From Sediminibacterium sp. (GTDB lineage: Bacteria; Bacteroidota; Bacteroidia; Chitinophagales; Chitinophagaceae), in contig JAGNTI010000047.1 in the NCBI GenBank assembly GCA_017987615.1, positions 1 to 9,160 on the forward strand: a stretch of DNA of 9,160 nucleotides. The letters are read 5' to 3'. Numbering within the stretch: position 1 is the first letter of the stretch; each line of letters begins with the position of its first letter. The notes under the pieces were generated by a model that was given only the letters and a program-made list of their open reading frames with translations, made no database searches and was not told the origin of the DNA. Shown here one piece after another: positions 1 through 7,183 of the stretch. A program made the position numbers and the translations under genes.

Positions 1-1502
1 TAAAATCATTACTAGCTAAGCCTTTTGCTCATTATATAGCCAATAAGGTTAAAAAAGAGGCGCAGCAGGCTCTACAAGACCAAACCTCCATCTTTAAGGC
101 TTTATTAAAAGGTGTCAAAAACACCCAATTTGGTAAAGACCATGGATTAGACACCTTGCAGGATTACGAAGGCTTTAAAAAAGCGGTACCTATTAGAGAC
201 TACGAGCAGTTTGTCCCTTATATCAATATGGTAAAAGAAGGCAAGCACAATATATTATGGAAAGGCCTTCCTATTTATTTTGCTAAAACAAGCGGTACCA
301 CTAGTGGTGTAAAATATATCCCAATCACCAAAGATTCTATTGATAACCATATCAATACTGCCCGTAACGCGTTACTATGTTATATGGCCGAAACGGGAAA
401 TACAGGTTTCGCCTCTGGCAAATTGATTTTTTTAAGCGGCTCACCGGTATTAGAAAGAGTAGGAGGTATTGCAACCGGAAGGTTAAGTGGCATTGTTAAC
501 CATCACGTGCCTGCTTATTTACGTTCTAATCAATTACCTAGTTACGAAACCAATTGCATAGAAGATTGGGAGCAAAAATTAGACGCTATTGTAGCAGAAA
601 CCGTGGATCAGGATATGACACTTATTAGTGGCATACCACCATGGATGCAAATGTATTTTGATAAATTAGAAGCCACCACCCATAAAAAAGTAGGCGAGCT
701 GTTTCCTAATTTTAATGTGATGGTGCAAGGGGGTGTTAATTTTGAACCCTACAAAGCCAAATTATTTGAAAGTATTGGTAGAAAAATTGACACCGTCGAA
801 CTCTTTCCTGCAAGTGAAGGTTTTTTTGCTTTTCAAAATTCGCAAACCGAACCTGGATTATTATTAAATACCAATAGCGGTATCTTTTTTGAATTTATTC
901 CAGCCGATGAAATTTTTGCTGAAAACCCTACAAGGCTTTGTTTGAGGGAGGTTGAGCTGGGTAAAAATTATGCACTCATCATCAATAGCAATGCTGGACT
1001 TTGGGGATATAATATTGGCGATACCGTAAAATTTGTAAGTCTAGATCCCTATAAAATTATCGTGTCTGGCCGCATCAAACATTTTATTTCTGCATTTGGC
1101 GAACACGTTATTGGTGAAGAAGTTGAATCGGCTCTGTTACAAGTAACGGCTCAAACAAATACAAGTGTTACCGAATTTACCGTGGCGCCATTTGTGGCTG
1201 GGGTAGATGCTAACGGGAAAAGTTACCACGAATGGTTTATTGCATTTGAAAAAGCGCCTTCTAACATGGCTGATTTTGCTGCTCAGTTAGACAGTGCTAT
1301 GCGCCAACAAAATGTATATTATGACGACCTTATAAAAGGGGCCATTTTAGAGCCTTTAAAAATAAGACCCCTTCAAAAAGATGCATTTGTGCAGTACATG
1401 CGATCTATAGGCAAATTAGGGGGGCAAAATAAAGTGCCAAGGCTTAGTAATGACCGGGTTTTAGCAGATGCACTTTCAAACTACCTAGCCCCCGTATTGT
1501 AG
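1..1502 (+). CDS. GH3-superfamily adenylate-forming enzyme (acyl-acid amido synthetase-like), 5' end cut by the window
   Basis: The protein resembles the GH3 family, whose plant members activate carboxylic acids with ATP and join them to amino acids; the substrate of Bacteroidota members is not known to me. Seen in the sequence: the nucleotide-binding loop TSGTTSG (about nt 288-308), the FPASEG adenylation motif (about 804-821), GYNIGDTV (about 1005-1028) and the hinge-like SGRIKHFISAFGEHVIGEEV region (about 1065-1124), in family order. The frame is open back to base 3 with no ATG. The upstream codons read as a normal GH3 N-terminus, including NTQFGKDHGL just before the TTG at 156, so that TTG is an internal leucine and not the start. 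About 499 residues are visible, close to the usual length of roughly 500, so only a few codons are missing. dxr follows after 60 bp on the same strand. The family call is firm; the reaction is inferred. Confidence 0.9.
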   Translation, partial: KSLLAKPFAHYIANKVKKEAQQALQDQTSIFKALLKGVKNTQFGKDHGLDTLQDYEGFKKAVPIRDYEQFVPYINMVKEGKHNILWKGLPIYFAKTSGTTSGVKYIPITKDSIDNHINTARNALLCYMAETGNTGFASGKLIFLSGSPVLERVGGIATGRLSGIVNHHVPAYLRSNQLPSYETNCIEDWEQKLDAIVAETVDQDMTLISGIPPWMQMYFDKLEATTHKKVGELFPNFNVMVQGGVNFEPYKAKLFESIGRKIDTVELFPASEGFFAFQNSQTEPGLLLNTNSGIFFEFIPADEIFAENPTRLCLREVELGKNYALIINSNAGLWGYNIGDTVKFVSLDPYKIIVSGRIKHFISAFGEHVIGEEVESALLQVTAQTNTSVTEFTVAPFVAGVDANGKSYHEWFIAFEKAPSNMADFAAQLDSAMRQQNVYYDDLIKGAILEPLKIRPLQKDAFVQYMRSIGKLGGQNKVPRLSNDRVLADALSNYLAPVL

Positions 1503-1562
1503 TTTAATTTTATCTTATCTTGTGGCAGTAAAAAAAGAGGGTTGGAAATACCCATATAAAAA

Positions 1563-2723
1563 ATGAGTAGTCAAAAAAGGATCGCCATATTCGGCTCTAC
1601 AGGTTCCATAGGAACGCAAGCACTTGAAGTGATTGCCGCCAACCCAACACTATTTAGTGCCGAAGTATTAACGGCTCAAAATAACGATACCCTACTAATT
1701 GAACAAGCATTAGCGTTTAACCCTAATGTGGTGGTTATTGGGGACGAAAAAAAATACCTAACGGTAAAAGAAGCACTTGCAAAAACCGACATTAAAGTTT
1801 TTGCAGGCGAGCAAGCGCTAGTTGAAGTAGCAGCACTGGATTGTTACGATATGATGCTTGCTGCGATTGTGGGATATGCGGGATTGAAACCAACTTTAAA
1901 AGCCATTTCGTGTGGTAAGCCTATTGCGCTTGCCAACAAAGAAACCCTTGTGGTAGCAGGTGATATTGTGATGCAAATGGCAATGGAAAAAAGAGTGCCC
2001 ATTATTCCCGTAGACTCTGAGCACTCTGCTATATTTCAATGTTTAGTAGGAGAAGGGCGCAATAAAATTGAACGCATTATTTTAACGGCGAGTGGCGGAC
2101 CATTTTTAGGTAAAAAACCTAATTTTTTGGTGAACGTAAAACGCGATCATGCATTACAACATCCTAACTGGAGCATGGGTGCAAAAATTAGCGTAGACTC
2201 GGCAACCCTTATGAATAAAGGGCTTGAAATGATTGAAGCCAAGTGGTTGTTTAATTTGCAGCCTTCACAAATTGAAGTGGTGATTCATCCGCAAAGTATT
2301 ATTCATAGCATGGTGCAATTTGATGATGGAAGTATCAAAGGGCAAATGGGCCTACCGGATATGAAACTTCCTATTCAGTACGCACTTGCTTTTCCGCAGC
2401 GTATAGAAAATAATTTTCCACGCTACGATTTTAGAAAGCCAAACACGTTAACCTTTGACGAGCCGGATACCAAAACCTTTAGAAATTTAGCATTGGCGAT
2501 AGACGCTTTACACAAAGGTGGTAACCTGCCTTGTATTTTAAATGCGGCCAATGAAATTGCTGTGTATGCATTTTTAAGAAACAGAATTGGATTTTTGGAT
2601 ATGACAGAAGTGGTTGAACAAACCATGCAAAAAATGCCTTTCATCGAAAAGCCAACCCTCGAAGAGTATTTTGAAAGTGATGGCGAAGCAAGAAGTTTTG
2701 CAGCGTCACTTATTCATTTGTAA
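1563..2723 (+). CDS. dxr: 1-deoxy-D-xylulose 5-phosphate reductoisomerase
   Basis: This cytosolic enzyme converts DXP to 2-C-methyl-D-erythritol 4-phosphate using NADPH and a divalent metal, the first committed step of the MEP isoprenoid pathway. At 386 aa it has the normal family length. Seen in order: the Rossmann NADPH loop GSTGSIG (residues 11-17), ALANKETLV (122-130), the metal ligands in PVDSEHSA (D151, E153), SGGPF (177-181), HPNWSMG (200-206), then S213, N218, K219 and E222 in the SATLMNKGLEMIEA block, which complete the substrate and metal site. No expected catalytic residue is missing. The ATG at 1563 has an A-rich leader and no Shine-Dalgarno motif, and the N-terminal GSTGSIG loop leaves no room for a later start. 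It lies 60 bp after the GH3-like gene and 21 bp before rseP, so an operon is likely. A 4-bp hairpin (1539-1553) lies in the leader but is too weak to call a terminator. Confidence 0.98.
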   Translation: MSSQKRIAIFGSTGSIGTQALEVIAANPTLFSAEVLTAQNNDTLLIEQALAFNPNVVVIGDEKKYLTVKEALAKTDIKVFAGEQALVEVAALDCYDMMLAAIVGYAGLKPTLKAISCGKPIALANKETLVVAGDIVMQMAMEKRVPIIPVDSEHSAIFQCLVGEGRNKIERIILTASGGPFLGKKPNFLVNVKRDHALQHPNWSMGAKISVDSATLMNKGLEMIEAKWLFNLQPSQIEVVIHPQSIIHSMVQFDDGSIKGQMGLPDMKLPIQYALAFPQRIENNFPRYDFRKPNTLTFDEPDTKTFRNLALAIDALHKGGNLPCILNAANEIAVYAFLRNRIGFLDMTEVVEQTMQKMPFIEKPTLEEYFESDGEARSFAASLIHL

Positions 2724-2744
2724 AAAGTTTTTCAATATATATTT

Positions 2745-4094
2745 ATGACATTATTAATGATAGATTGGTTAAGCGTTGGTGTTAAAGCCGGACAGTTTAT
2801 TTTATCTTTTTCAATTTTAGTAACCCTGCATGAGCTCGGGCATTTTATTCCTGCCAAATTATTTAACTGTAGGGTAGATAAGTTTTATTTATTTTTTGAT
2901 CCTTGGTTTAGTATTTGGAAAAAGAAAAAAGGTGAAACCGAATATGGTATTGGTTGGGTTCCGTTTGGCGGCTATGTAAAAATTGCCGGCATGATTGACG
3001 AGAGCATGGATAAAGAGCAAATGAATAAGCCCGCAGAGCCACACGAGTTTAGATCTAAACCAGCTTGGCAGCGTTTGATTATTATGATTGGTGGCGTGCT
3101 TGTAAACGTGGTACTTGCGATTGTTATTTTTATCGGTATTACCTGGGTATGGGGTGAAGAATATTTGCCTGTTAAAAATTTAAAAAATGGAATTGTTGCC
3201 GATTCGTTGGCAAAATCAATTGGCATTAAAGATGGTGATAATGTGGTTGGTATTGATGGCAAACCGCTCGAAGCCTTTGGAACACTAGAAGCTGAAATGG
3301 TTTTAGGTGACGCTAAAGTTTTACAAGTAACCAGAAACGATAGTGCATTTGATTTGCAAGTACCGGAAGGATTTACCAAAAAGCTTGCTAAAGTGGCTAA
3401 CGAAACATCACTTGTGATGCCACGCTATCCAGCCATTGTAGATTCAGTGTCAAGTACTGCTGTGTTTACAAAAGACGCACTTTTAAAAAATGACCAAATC
3501 ATCGCATTCAATAATAAACCGTTTTTATATTATCACGAGTTTGATCAATTAAAAAAAGGATACGAAGATTCTATTGTGAGTTTAACAGTGCTTCGTGGTG
3601 CTGATACCGTGGATGTGCGCGTTAAAGTAAACGAAAAAGGAAAGCTTGGATTTTTTGGAAAAAATCCACTCGTATTATTTGGAACCAACACAAAAACCTA
3701 TGGCTTTTTTGAATCTATTCCGGTAGGTTTTACCAAAACATGGGAAACACTTGATCGTTATGTTACGGGTATCAAGCAAATTTTTACCGGCAAAGTAGCC
3801 GCTAGTGATTCGTTAGGAAGTGTAATTAGTATTGGAAATACTTTTCCGGGTACTTGGGATTGGGAACGTTTTTGGACATTAACAGGTATATTTTCTATCA
3901 TACTTGCTTTTATGAATATTTTACCTATCCCGGCACTCGATGGGGGACATGCACTCTTTACCTTGTATGAAATGATCACCAAACGTAAACCTTCCGATAA
4001 GTTTATGGAATACGCACAAATGGTGGGTATGGTGCTTTTATTAAGTTTAATGGTGTATGCTTTAGGTCTCGACTTTTGGAGATTATTCAAATAA
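2745..4094 (+). CDS. rseP: RIP metalloprotease RseP (site-2 protease, M50 family)
   Basis: This inner-membrane zinc protease cuts transmembrane segments, classically those of anti-sigma factors after a first periplasmic cut; its substrates in this organism are not shown. Seen: the zinc site HELGH at residues 29-33 inside the first membrane segment, a GGYVKIAGM loop (75-83), a second membrane segment (about 111-135), two PDZ-like regions (about 142-206 and 228-298), and the C-terminal NILPIPALDGGH motif (391-402) whose Asp399 is the third zinc ligand, followed by a last membrane segment (about 424-442). The 449-aa length and two PDZ domains match the RseP type. The ATG at 2745 is preferred, but an in-frame ATG at 2757 (Met5) is equally possible because neither has a ribosome binding site. 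The gene follows dxr by 21 bp, so co-transcription is likely; a dxr-rseP order is common in bacteria. Confidence 0.96.
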   Translation: MTLLMIDWLSVGVKAGQFILSFSILVTLHELGHFIPAKLFNCRVDKFYLFFDPWFSIWKKKKGETEYGIGWVPFGGYVKIAGMIDESMDKEQMNKPAEPHEFRSKPAWQRLIIMIGGVLVNVVLAIVIFIGITWVWGEEYLPVKNLKNGIVADSLAKSIGIKDGDNVVGIDGKPLEAFGTLEAEMVLGDAKVLQVTRNDSAFDLQVPEGFTKKLAKVANETSLVMPRYPAIVDSVSSTAVFTKDALLKNDQIIAFNNKPFLYYHEFDQLKKGYEDSIVSLTVLRGADTVDVRVKVNEKGKLGFFGKNPLVLFGTNTKTYGFFESIPVGFTKTWETLDRYVTGIKQIFTGKVAASDSLGSVISIGNTFPGTWDWERFWTLTGIFSIILAFMNILPIPALDGGHALFTLYEMITKRKPSDKFMEYAQMVGMVLLLSLMVYALGLDFWRLFK

Positions 4095-4109
4095 GTCTAT
4101 AAATAGTGT

Positions 4110-4117
4110 TACCTTTG
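4110..4117 (+). promoter_or_regulatory. -7 promoter element for ssrA
   Basis: TACCTTTG is an exact match to the Bacteroidota -7 consensus TAnnTTTG. It lies 16 bp after the rseP stop and 30 bp before the first base of mature tmRNA, which would place transcription start near 4123 and leave a leader of about 25 nt for RNase P to remove. No TTG (-33) sits at the expected 17-23 bp upstream, so the assignment rests on the -7 box and its position. Confidence 0.55.
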
Positions 4118-4147
4118 CTGTTGGCTTTTTGCTAACCGCATAGCTAT

Positions 4148-4516
4148 GGGGTCGTACTGGTTTTGACAGCATAGGTTATTGTTGGTGTAAGCATGCAGTG
4201 CGTTGTGTAATTAGCACTTCAATCTGAATACTCAAACTTCAAATGGCAATACTCAGTATGCCATGGCTGCTTAATCAGTGATTAAGTAACCATTTGGGCC
4301 GCCGCACAGGTTCGCTTATTTCCATGTGCCGCCGCCGACTCAAAACAAAATAAGATGCTGCAATAGAAGGCTGTGACTATTGCTTAAGATTATCCAGCTA
4401 AGCGATAGGTTGGTTTGTTCGTTCCCGGCCTTTCGTCTACAATGAATATCGAAATAAGCATGTAGAAAGCTAATGGTTACGATGTTTGGACAGGGGTTCG
4501 ACTCCCCTCGACTCCA
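4148..4516 (+). ncRNA. ssrA: transfer-messenger RNA (tmRNA), tag GNTQYAMAA
   Basis: This RNA rescues stalled ribosomes with SmpB and adds a degradation tag to the unfinished protein. The tRNA-like ends are clear: GGGGTCG (4148-4154) pairs with CGACTCC (4509-4515) with one G-U, and the T arm is AGGGG, loop TTCGACT, CCCCT (4492-4508). The discriminator is A4516; the following bases are CAA, so the CCA tail is not encoded and must be added. The tag frame runs from GGC at 4245 to TAA at 4272 and reads GNTQYAMAA. The stop codon lies in a 7-bp hairpin CTTAATC/GATTAAG (4270-4286). Further helices fit the pseudoknot region: GCAATAG/CTATTGC (4360-4383) whose loop GCTG (4370-4373) can pair with CAGC (4395-4398), and TCTACA/TGTAGA (4436-4466). 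The gene has its own candidate promoter and a terminator. The resume codon is inferred from family pattern. Confidence 0.97.
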
Positions 4517-4520
4517 CAAG

Positions 4521-4549
4521 AAAAGCCACCTCATTCAGGTGGCTTTTTT
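4521..4549 (+). terminator. Intrinsic terminator of ssrA
   Basis: The 11-base arm AAAAGCCACCT (4521-4531), a 5-nt loop CATTC and AGGTGGCTTTT (4537-4547) form a perfect stem; the run of six T extends to 4549. It begins five bases after the tmRNA discriminator base, so it ends the ssrA transcript and separates it from the genes downstream. Because the A-run precedes the stem, the hairpin is symmetrical and could also work on the opposite strand. Confidence 0.93.
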
Positions 4550-4599
4550 GCGTATAAATACATAATTAGTTCCCAATCCTTTAGTCTAATTTTATCAGA

Positions 4600-4630
4600 T
4601 TGATATTCAATTCTGCAGCCTTTATATTTC
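4600..4630 (+). promoter_or_regulatory. Candidate promoter for the small secreted protein gene
   Basis: TTG (4600-4602), a 20-bp spacer and TATATTTC (4623-4630) match the Bacteroidota -33/-7 pattern TTG...TAnnTTTG with one mismatch, at the final base. It lies 34 bp before the ATG at 4665 and after the ssrA terminator, where a new promoter would be needed. The sequence is AT-rich, so chance matches are possible. Confidence 0.4.
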
Positions 4631-4664
4631 CTGGGCGTCCTATTTCATCTACAAAAAATCAATT

Positions 4665-4976
4665 ATGAGAAAATTGTCTCTAGTGTTATTGCTTTTAACT
4701 GTATTGTATGCATTCCCTAAAATTTCATCTGCAATGCCACTTTCAAAGAACGCTGAAGTGTTCCAATCACTGGAAAATTTGCAAAAGTTTAAAATAAAAA
4801 CTTTAAATGAAATCGAATATTGGTGGGTGTTATATAATGACGGATGCTACCATTTATACCGAGTTGAAATTGTTGGCGGTCTTTTAGAGTTTTGGACACC
4901 ATTGGGTTATTGGAATTACATTGGATCAACTACTACTTGTGCTTTTTCTTATGAGGAGATGGATGTAATGTGTTAG
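4665..4976 (+). CDS. Small secreted protein of unknown family (103 aa)
   Basis: I do not recognise this protein. It starts with a clear Sec signal peptide: MRK, a hydrophobic core (about residues 4-17), and a likely cut after SSA near residue 23. The mature part is only about 80 residues, rich in aromatic residues (WW at 53-54, several Tyr, W77, W83), with three cysteines at 61, 92 and 103; the last is the C-terminal residue. The odd number of cysteines means one is left free if the other two form a disulphide. Alternating polar and aromatic stretches (about 50-95) suggest a small beta-rich fold; this is inference. Real coding is supported by the signal peptide, the candidate promoter upstream, the A-rich leader before ATG and a sensible 36-bp gap to another exported protein. 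It is the first gene after the ssrA terminator, so it may be accessory. Confidence 0.68.
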   Translation: MRKLSLVLLLLTVLYAFPKISSAMPLSKNAEVFQSLENLQKFKIKTLNEIEYWWVLYNDGCYHLYRVEIVGGLLEFWTPLGYWNYIGSTTTCAFSYEEMDVMC

Positions 4977-5012
4977 TTATTAATCTCTACTTCAATAGTT
5001 AAAATTAAAAAA

Positions 5013-5579
5013 ATGAAAACATTTATTTCGATATTAATGACGGTTGTTTTATTGTCTTCAGCGGCTTTTAATAATCAGGCAGCTGCGCAAGCAAATAATG
5101 CTGATACAATTCTTAGTTATAGCTTTGATAATTTTAAAGGGAAGCCAAACTATTCGCCATCTTATGTGCTCATAAAAAGTAAAACGAGTGGGAAGGTATT
5201 GTATGAAAATTATACCAATCAAGGGAAATGTTTAACTTGTTACGACAAGCTGATTTTCAAAGCAGATTCTTGTTACAATAAGAAAAATTTTGCTGATGCA
5301 GCTGTTTTATATACTTCTGCATTTACACTGAATGATAATCAAGGTAAGGTTAAGCATAGGCTTGCGGCAGCATGTTGTTATGCTACATTACATGATCTAG
5401 ACCTTGCATTTGAAAACCTGAATAGGGTTGTATTTATAGCAAAGTTTCGGAATCTCCAAGAACTTTCAAATAACAACTGTTTCAAAATTCTTCAAAAAGA
5501 TAAAAGATGGCCTCAACTTATTGAAGGGGTGATTAAAAACCTAGAAGGTGTGGAATCAGCCATCAAGCGCAGTTATTGA
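5013..5579 (+). CDS. Secreted protein with TPR-like helical repeats, function unknown (188 aa)
   Basis: An N-terminal signal peptide is clear: MKT, a hydrophobic stretch (about residues 4-19) and a likely cut in the AAAQA region (about 23-27). After a roughly 45-residue polar stretch, two TPR-like helix pairs follow: about 78-111 (YDKLIFKADSCYNKKNFADA and onward, with the small, aromatic and Ala positions of a TPR) and about 114-145. The C-terminal segment (CFKILQKDKRWPQLIEGV, 156-173) resembles the tail often seen after TPRs in Bacteroidota proteins. Six cysteines are present (73, 76, 87, 121, 122, 156), including a CLTC pair at 73-76, many for an exported protein of this size. TPRs usually bind other proteins; no partner is evident. 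The gene lies 36 bp after the small secreted gene with no terminator between, so co-transcription is likely. The leader is A-rich with no Shine-Dalgarno motif. Confidence 0.78.
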   Translation: MKTFISILMTVVLLSSAAFNNQAAAQANNADTILSYSFDNFKGKPNYSPSYVLIKSKTSGKVLYENYTNQGKCLTCYDKLIFKADSCYNKKNFADAAVLYTSAFTLNDNQGKVKHRLAAACCYATLHDLDLAFENLNRVVFIAKFRNLQELSNNNCFKILQKDKRWPQLIEGVIKNLEGVESAIKRSY

Positions 5580-5611
5580 TCGGGAAAATAGGAGTGTATC
5601 TTTAAGTTAAT

Positions 5612-5619
5612 TATATTTG
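5612..5619 (+). promoter_or_regulatory. -7 promoter element for the DUF2147 gene
   Basis: TATATTTG is an exact TAnnTTTG match 23 bp before the ATG at 5643, inside the 63-bp gap after the TPR gene. Start of transcription would fall near 5625, giving a very short leader. This supports the ATG at 5643 over the internal ATG at 5694. No TTG is found at the expected -33 distance. Confidence 0.45.
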
Positions 5620-5642
5620 ATATCCAATAAATAAATACGAAT

Positions 5643-6146
5643 ATGAAAAAGATACAAACCTTAATGGCTGCTTTTAAGGCCAATTACAAAAAAATGACCC
5701 TGCTTTTTGTAGGCAGCTTATTAATTATTGCTGGGGCTTCTGCCTTTAACTTAAAAGCAGACAATCCGGATGGTATTGTAGGAGTTTGGAAAACAGGTGA
5801 AGGAACAGCAATGGTGCGCATTTACAAAAACGGTGATAAGTACCAAGGTAAAATAGTTTGGTTAAAAGAACCCAATGATCCAGAAACAGGAAAGCCCAAG
5901 GTTGATAAAAATCATCCAGATGAAGCTTCTAAAGCACGTGCCATTTTAGGCCTTGTAAATATTTGGGGCTTTAATTACAAAGGTGAAAATGTTTGGGACG
6001 GTGGTAATATTTATGATCCTAAAAATGGTAACACCTATTCTTGCACCATGAAATTGCAAAACGCCAACTCACTTGAAGTAAGAGGTTATATTGGTGTTTC
6101 GATTATTGGTAGAACAGATACTTGGACTAAACAAGTATTAAGGTGA
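5643..6146 (+). CDS. DUF2147 domain-containing exported protein
   Basis: This matches the DUF2147 family, small exported proteins of unknown function common in Bacteroidota and Proteobacteria. Seen: a lysine-rich N-terminus, a hydrophobic segment (about residues 18-34, ending GASA) that acts as signal peptide or anchor, then the domain from about 44 to 164. Family hallmarks are GVWKTGEG (47-54), YQGKIVWLKEPNDPETGKPK (67-86), the WDGGNIYDPKNGNTYSC block (118-134) and LEVRGYIGVSIIGRTDTWTK (144-163). The fold is expected to be a small beta-barrel, as in lipocalin-like proteins; this is inference. An internal ATG at 5694 (Met18) would give a shorter signal peptide but would remove the positive N-region, so 5643 is preferred. 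The last 9 bp overlap the end of the opposing outer-membrane gene. It has its own -7 element and is probably a separate unit from the TPR gene. Confidence 0.9.
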   Translation: MKKIQTLMAAFKANYKKMTLLFVGSLLIIAGASAFNLKADNPDGIVGVWKTGEGTAMVRIYKNGDKYQGKIVWLKEPNDPETGKPKVDKNHPDEASKARAILGLVNIWGFNYKGENVWDGGNIYDPKNGNTYSCTMKLQNANSLEVRGYIGVSIIGRTDTWTKQVLR

Positions 6147-7157
6147 TACAAAGTTAAATCCAATATTAAAATATAAAGGATTGCCCAACCTGCTTTCAAA
6201 GTAGCGTTGGGCTTCTTTTTTTCCATTTTTTACATTCATAACTTCAAAACGGTAGTTGTAACGCATGCCAGCCTCAGCGTGGAACCATACAAAACCGCTT
6301 AGTTTTTTATCCCACATCACTTTAGGCTTAAACTCACCTCTTTGAATAAATACCGATCCGTTTTGACTATTTGATAGCGGCATCCAAAACTGGTTTCCTT
6401 CTAATTCAAATCCTGCTTGTAACATATTGAATGTAGAAAAATTGTATCGCATAAATCCCCTGGCAGGTAATAATAGTTCCATACCCCATTTGTCGTTGAA
6501 GGTCTTATTCCAAAATAAAACAGGTACATGAATAAGTTGACCTGCGCGGTAGGTGCGGGCGATACCCGTACCAATCATATTTTTCTCTGATTTTTTCCAG
6601 CCGTAAATAAATGTTCCACTTAATGTAAGGGCATCTTTATTAATGGCGCTCATATTATGAAACACTCCATTAACATCTGCACTTGCTTGAATGATTAAAA
6701 AATTCTTTTCGTTAAGTGGTTTAAAAATATTGGTATTGATTCCTGCACTTGTTAGATTATGGTTATTAAGTGTAGAAGCAAATTGGTTGGTTCCTGGCTT
6801 TTCAATTTCAAATTTGCTACCCCAATAATTGGCGCCTAATTGCCAAATAATTTTGTTGTTAGAAATAACAGGAATATTTACTTGTGCCTTAAATGATGTT
6901 AACTGGTTAACATGAAAATCTTGCATGGCAGGTAACATGCCACCCAGTGGCACACCAGGCATATGAAAAGCGTTGAATCTTTCAAAACCAAGGCTGATAA
7001 TTTTTTGTGGAGTTTGATTTAATACTTTTGGCGTGCAATAGCGTTTAACACCATCAGCTTCTCCAAACTTGCTATAATCAAAATTATCTGTGGTGTCAAC
7101 TTGTGCCATTGTGGTGTTGGCAATGAGTAAAAACGCGCCTAGTAAAATCTTATGCAT
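6138..7157 (-). CDS. Predicted outer-membrane beta-barrel protein, possibly DUF6268-like
   Basis: The 339-aa protein starts with a signal peptide (residues 1-18, cut TMA/Q). The mature part is rich in alternating hydrophobic and polar strands with many aromatic residues and Gly, for example IIWQLGANYWGSKFEI, AGINTNIFKPL, TLSGTFIYGW, FWFHAEAGMRYNYRFEV-type segments and a final LYFNIGFNF strand three residues before the C-terminus. This is the pattern of a Bacteroidota outer-membrane barrel of roughly 12 strands. From memory it resembles proteins labelled DUF6268, but I could not confirm the assignment. No transport or enzyme motif is visible. It lies 63 bp downstream of the nitroreductase on the same strand and could be read from that promoter or from the repeat-bearing gap between them. 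Its stop overlaps the DUF2147 gene tail to tail by 9 bp. Start at ATG 7157 is fixed by the signal peptide. Confidence 0.8.
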   Translation of the reverse strand: MHKILLGAFLLIANTTMAQVDTTDNFDYSKFGEADGVKRYCTPKVLNQTPQKIISLGFERFNAFHMPGVPLGGMLPAMQDFHVNQLTSFKAQVNIPVISNNKIIWQLGANYWGSKFEIEKPGTNQFASTLNNHNLTSAGINTNIFKPLNEKNFLIIQASADVNGVFHNMSAINKDALTLSGTFIYGWKKSEKNMIGTGIARTYRAGQLIHVPVLFWNKTFNDKWGMELLLPARGFMRYNFSTFNMLQAGFELEGNQFWMPLSNSQNGSVFIQRGEFKPKVMWDKKLSGFVWFHAEAGMRYNYRFEVMNVKNGKKEAQRYFESRLGNPLYFNIGFNFVSP

Positions 7158-7183
7158 GTTGTATAAATTTTTAATAAAATTAA

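Noticed and set aside
156..158. TTG as start codon of the GH3-like gene
   Set aside because: Conserved GH3 N-terminal sequence continues in frame upstream to the window edge.
1539..1553. Hairpin GGGT/ACCC before dxr as a terminator or riboswitch
   Set aside because: The stem has only 4 bp, no T-run follows and the leader is 60 bp, too little for a known riboswitch.
2423..2644. - strand open frame inside dxr
   Set aside because: It is fully antisense to a well-conserved enzyme gene and its peptide shows no recognisable domain.
2972..3379. - strand open frame inside rseP
   Set aside because: It is antisense to rseP, low in complexity (Ser/Thr/Ile/Pro), and has no leader features.
3758..4090. 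- strand open frame at the rseP 3' end
   Set aside because: It is antisense to the conserved third zinc-ligand region of rseP, and no homology is recognisable.
4340..4534. 64-codon - strand open frame across the ssrA 3' half
   Set aside because: It is antisense to the tmRNA and its terminator. Its WSRGESNPCP-like peptide is a typical false protein produced by tRNA-like or tmRNA sequence.
4492..5642. Integrated element using the ssrA 3' end as attachment site
   Set aside because: No second copy of the ssrA 3' end, integrase or other mobility gene is seen in the window. The idea is kept only as context for the two secreted genes.
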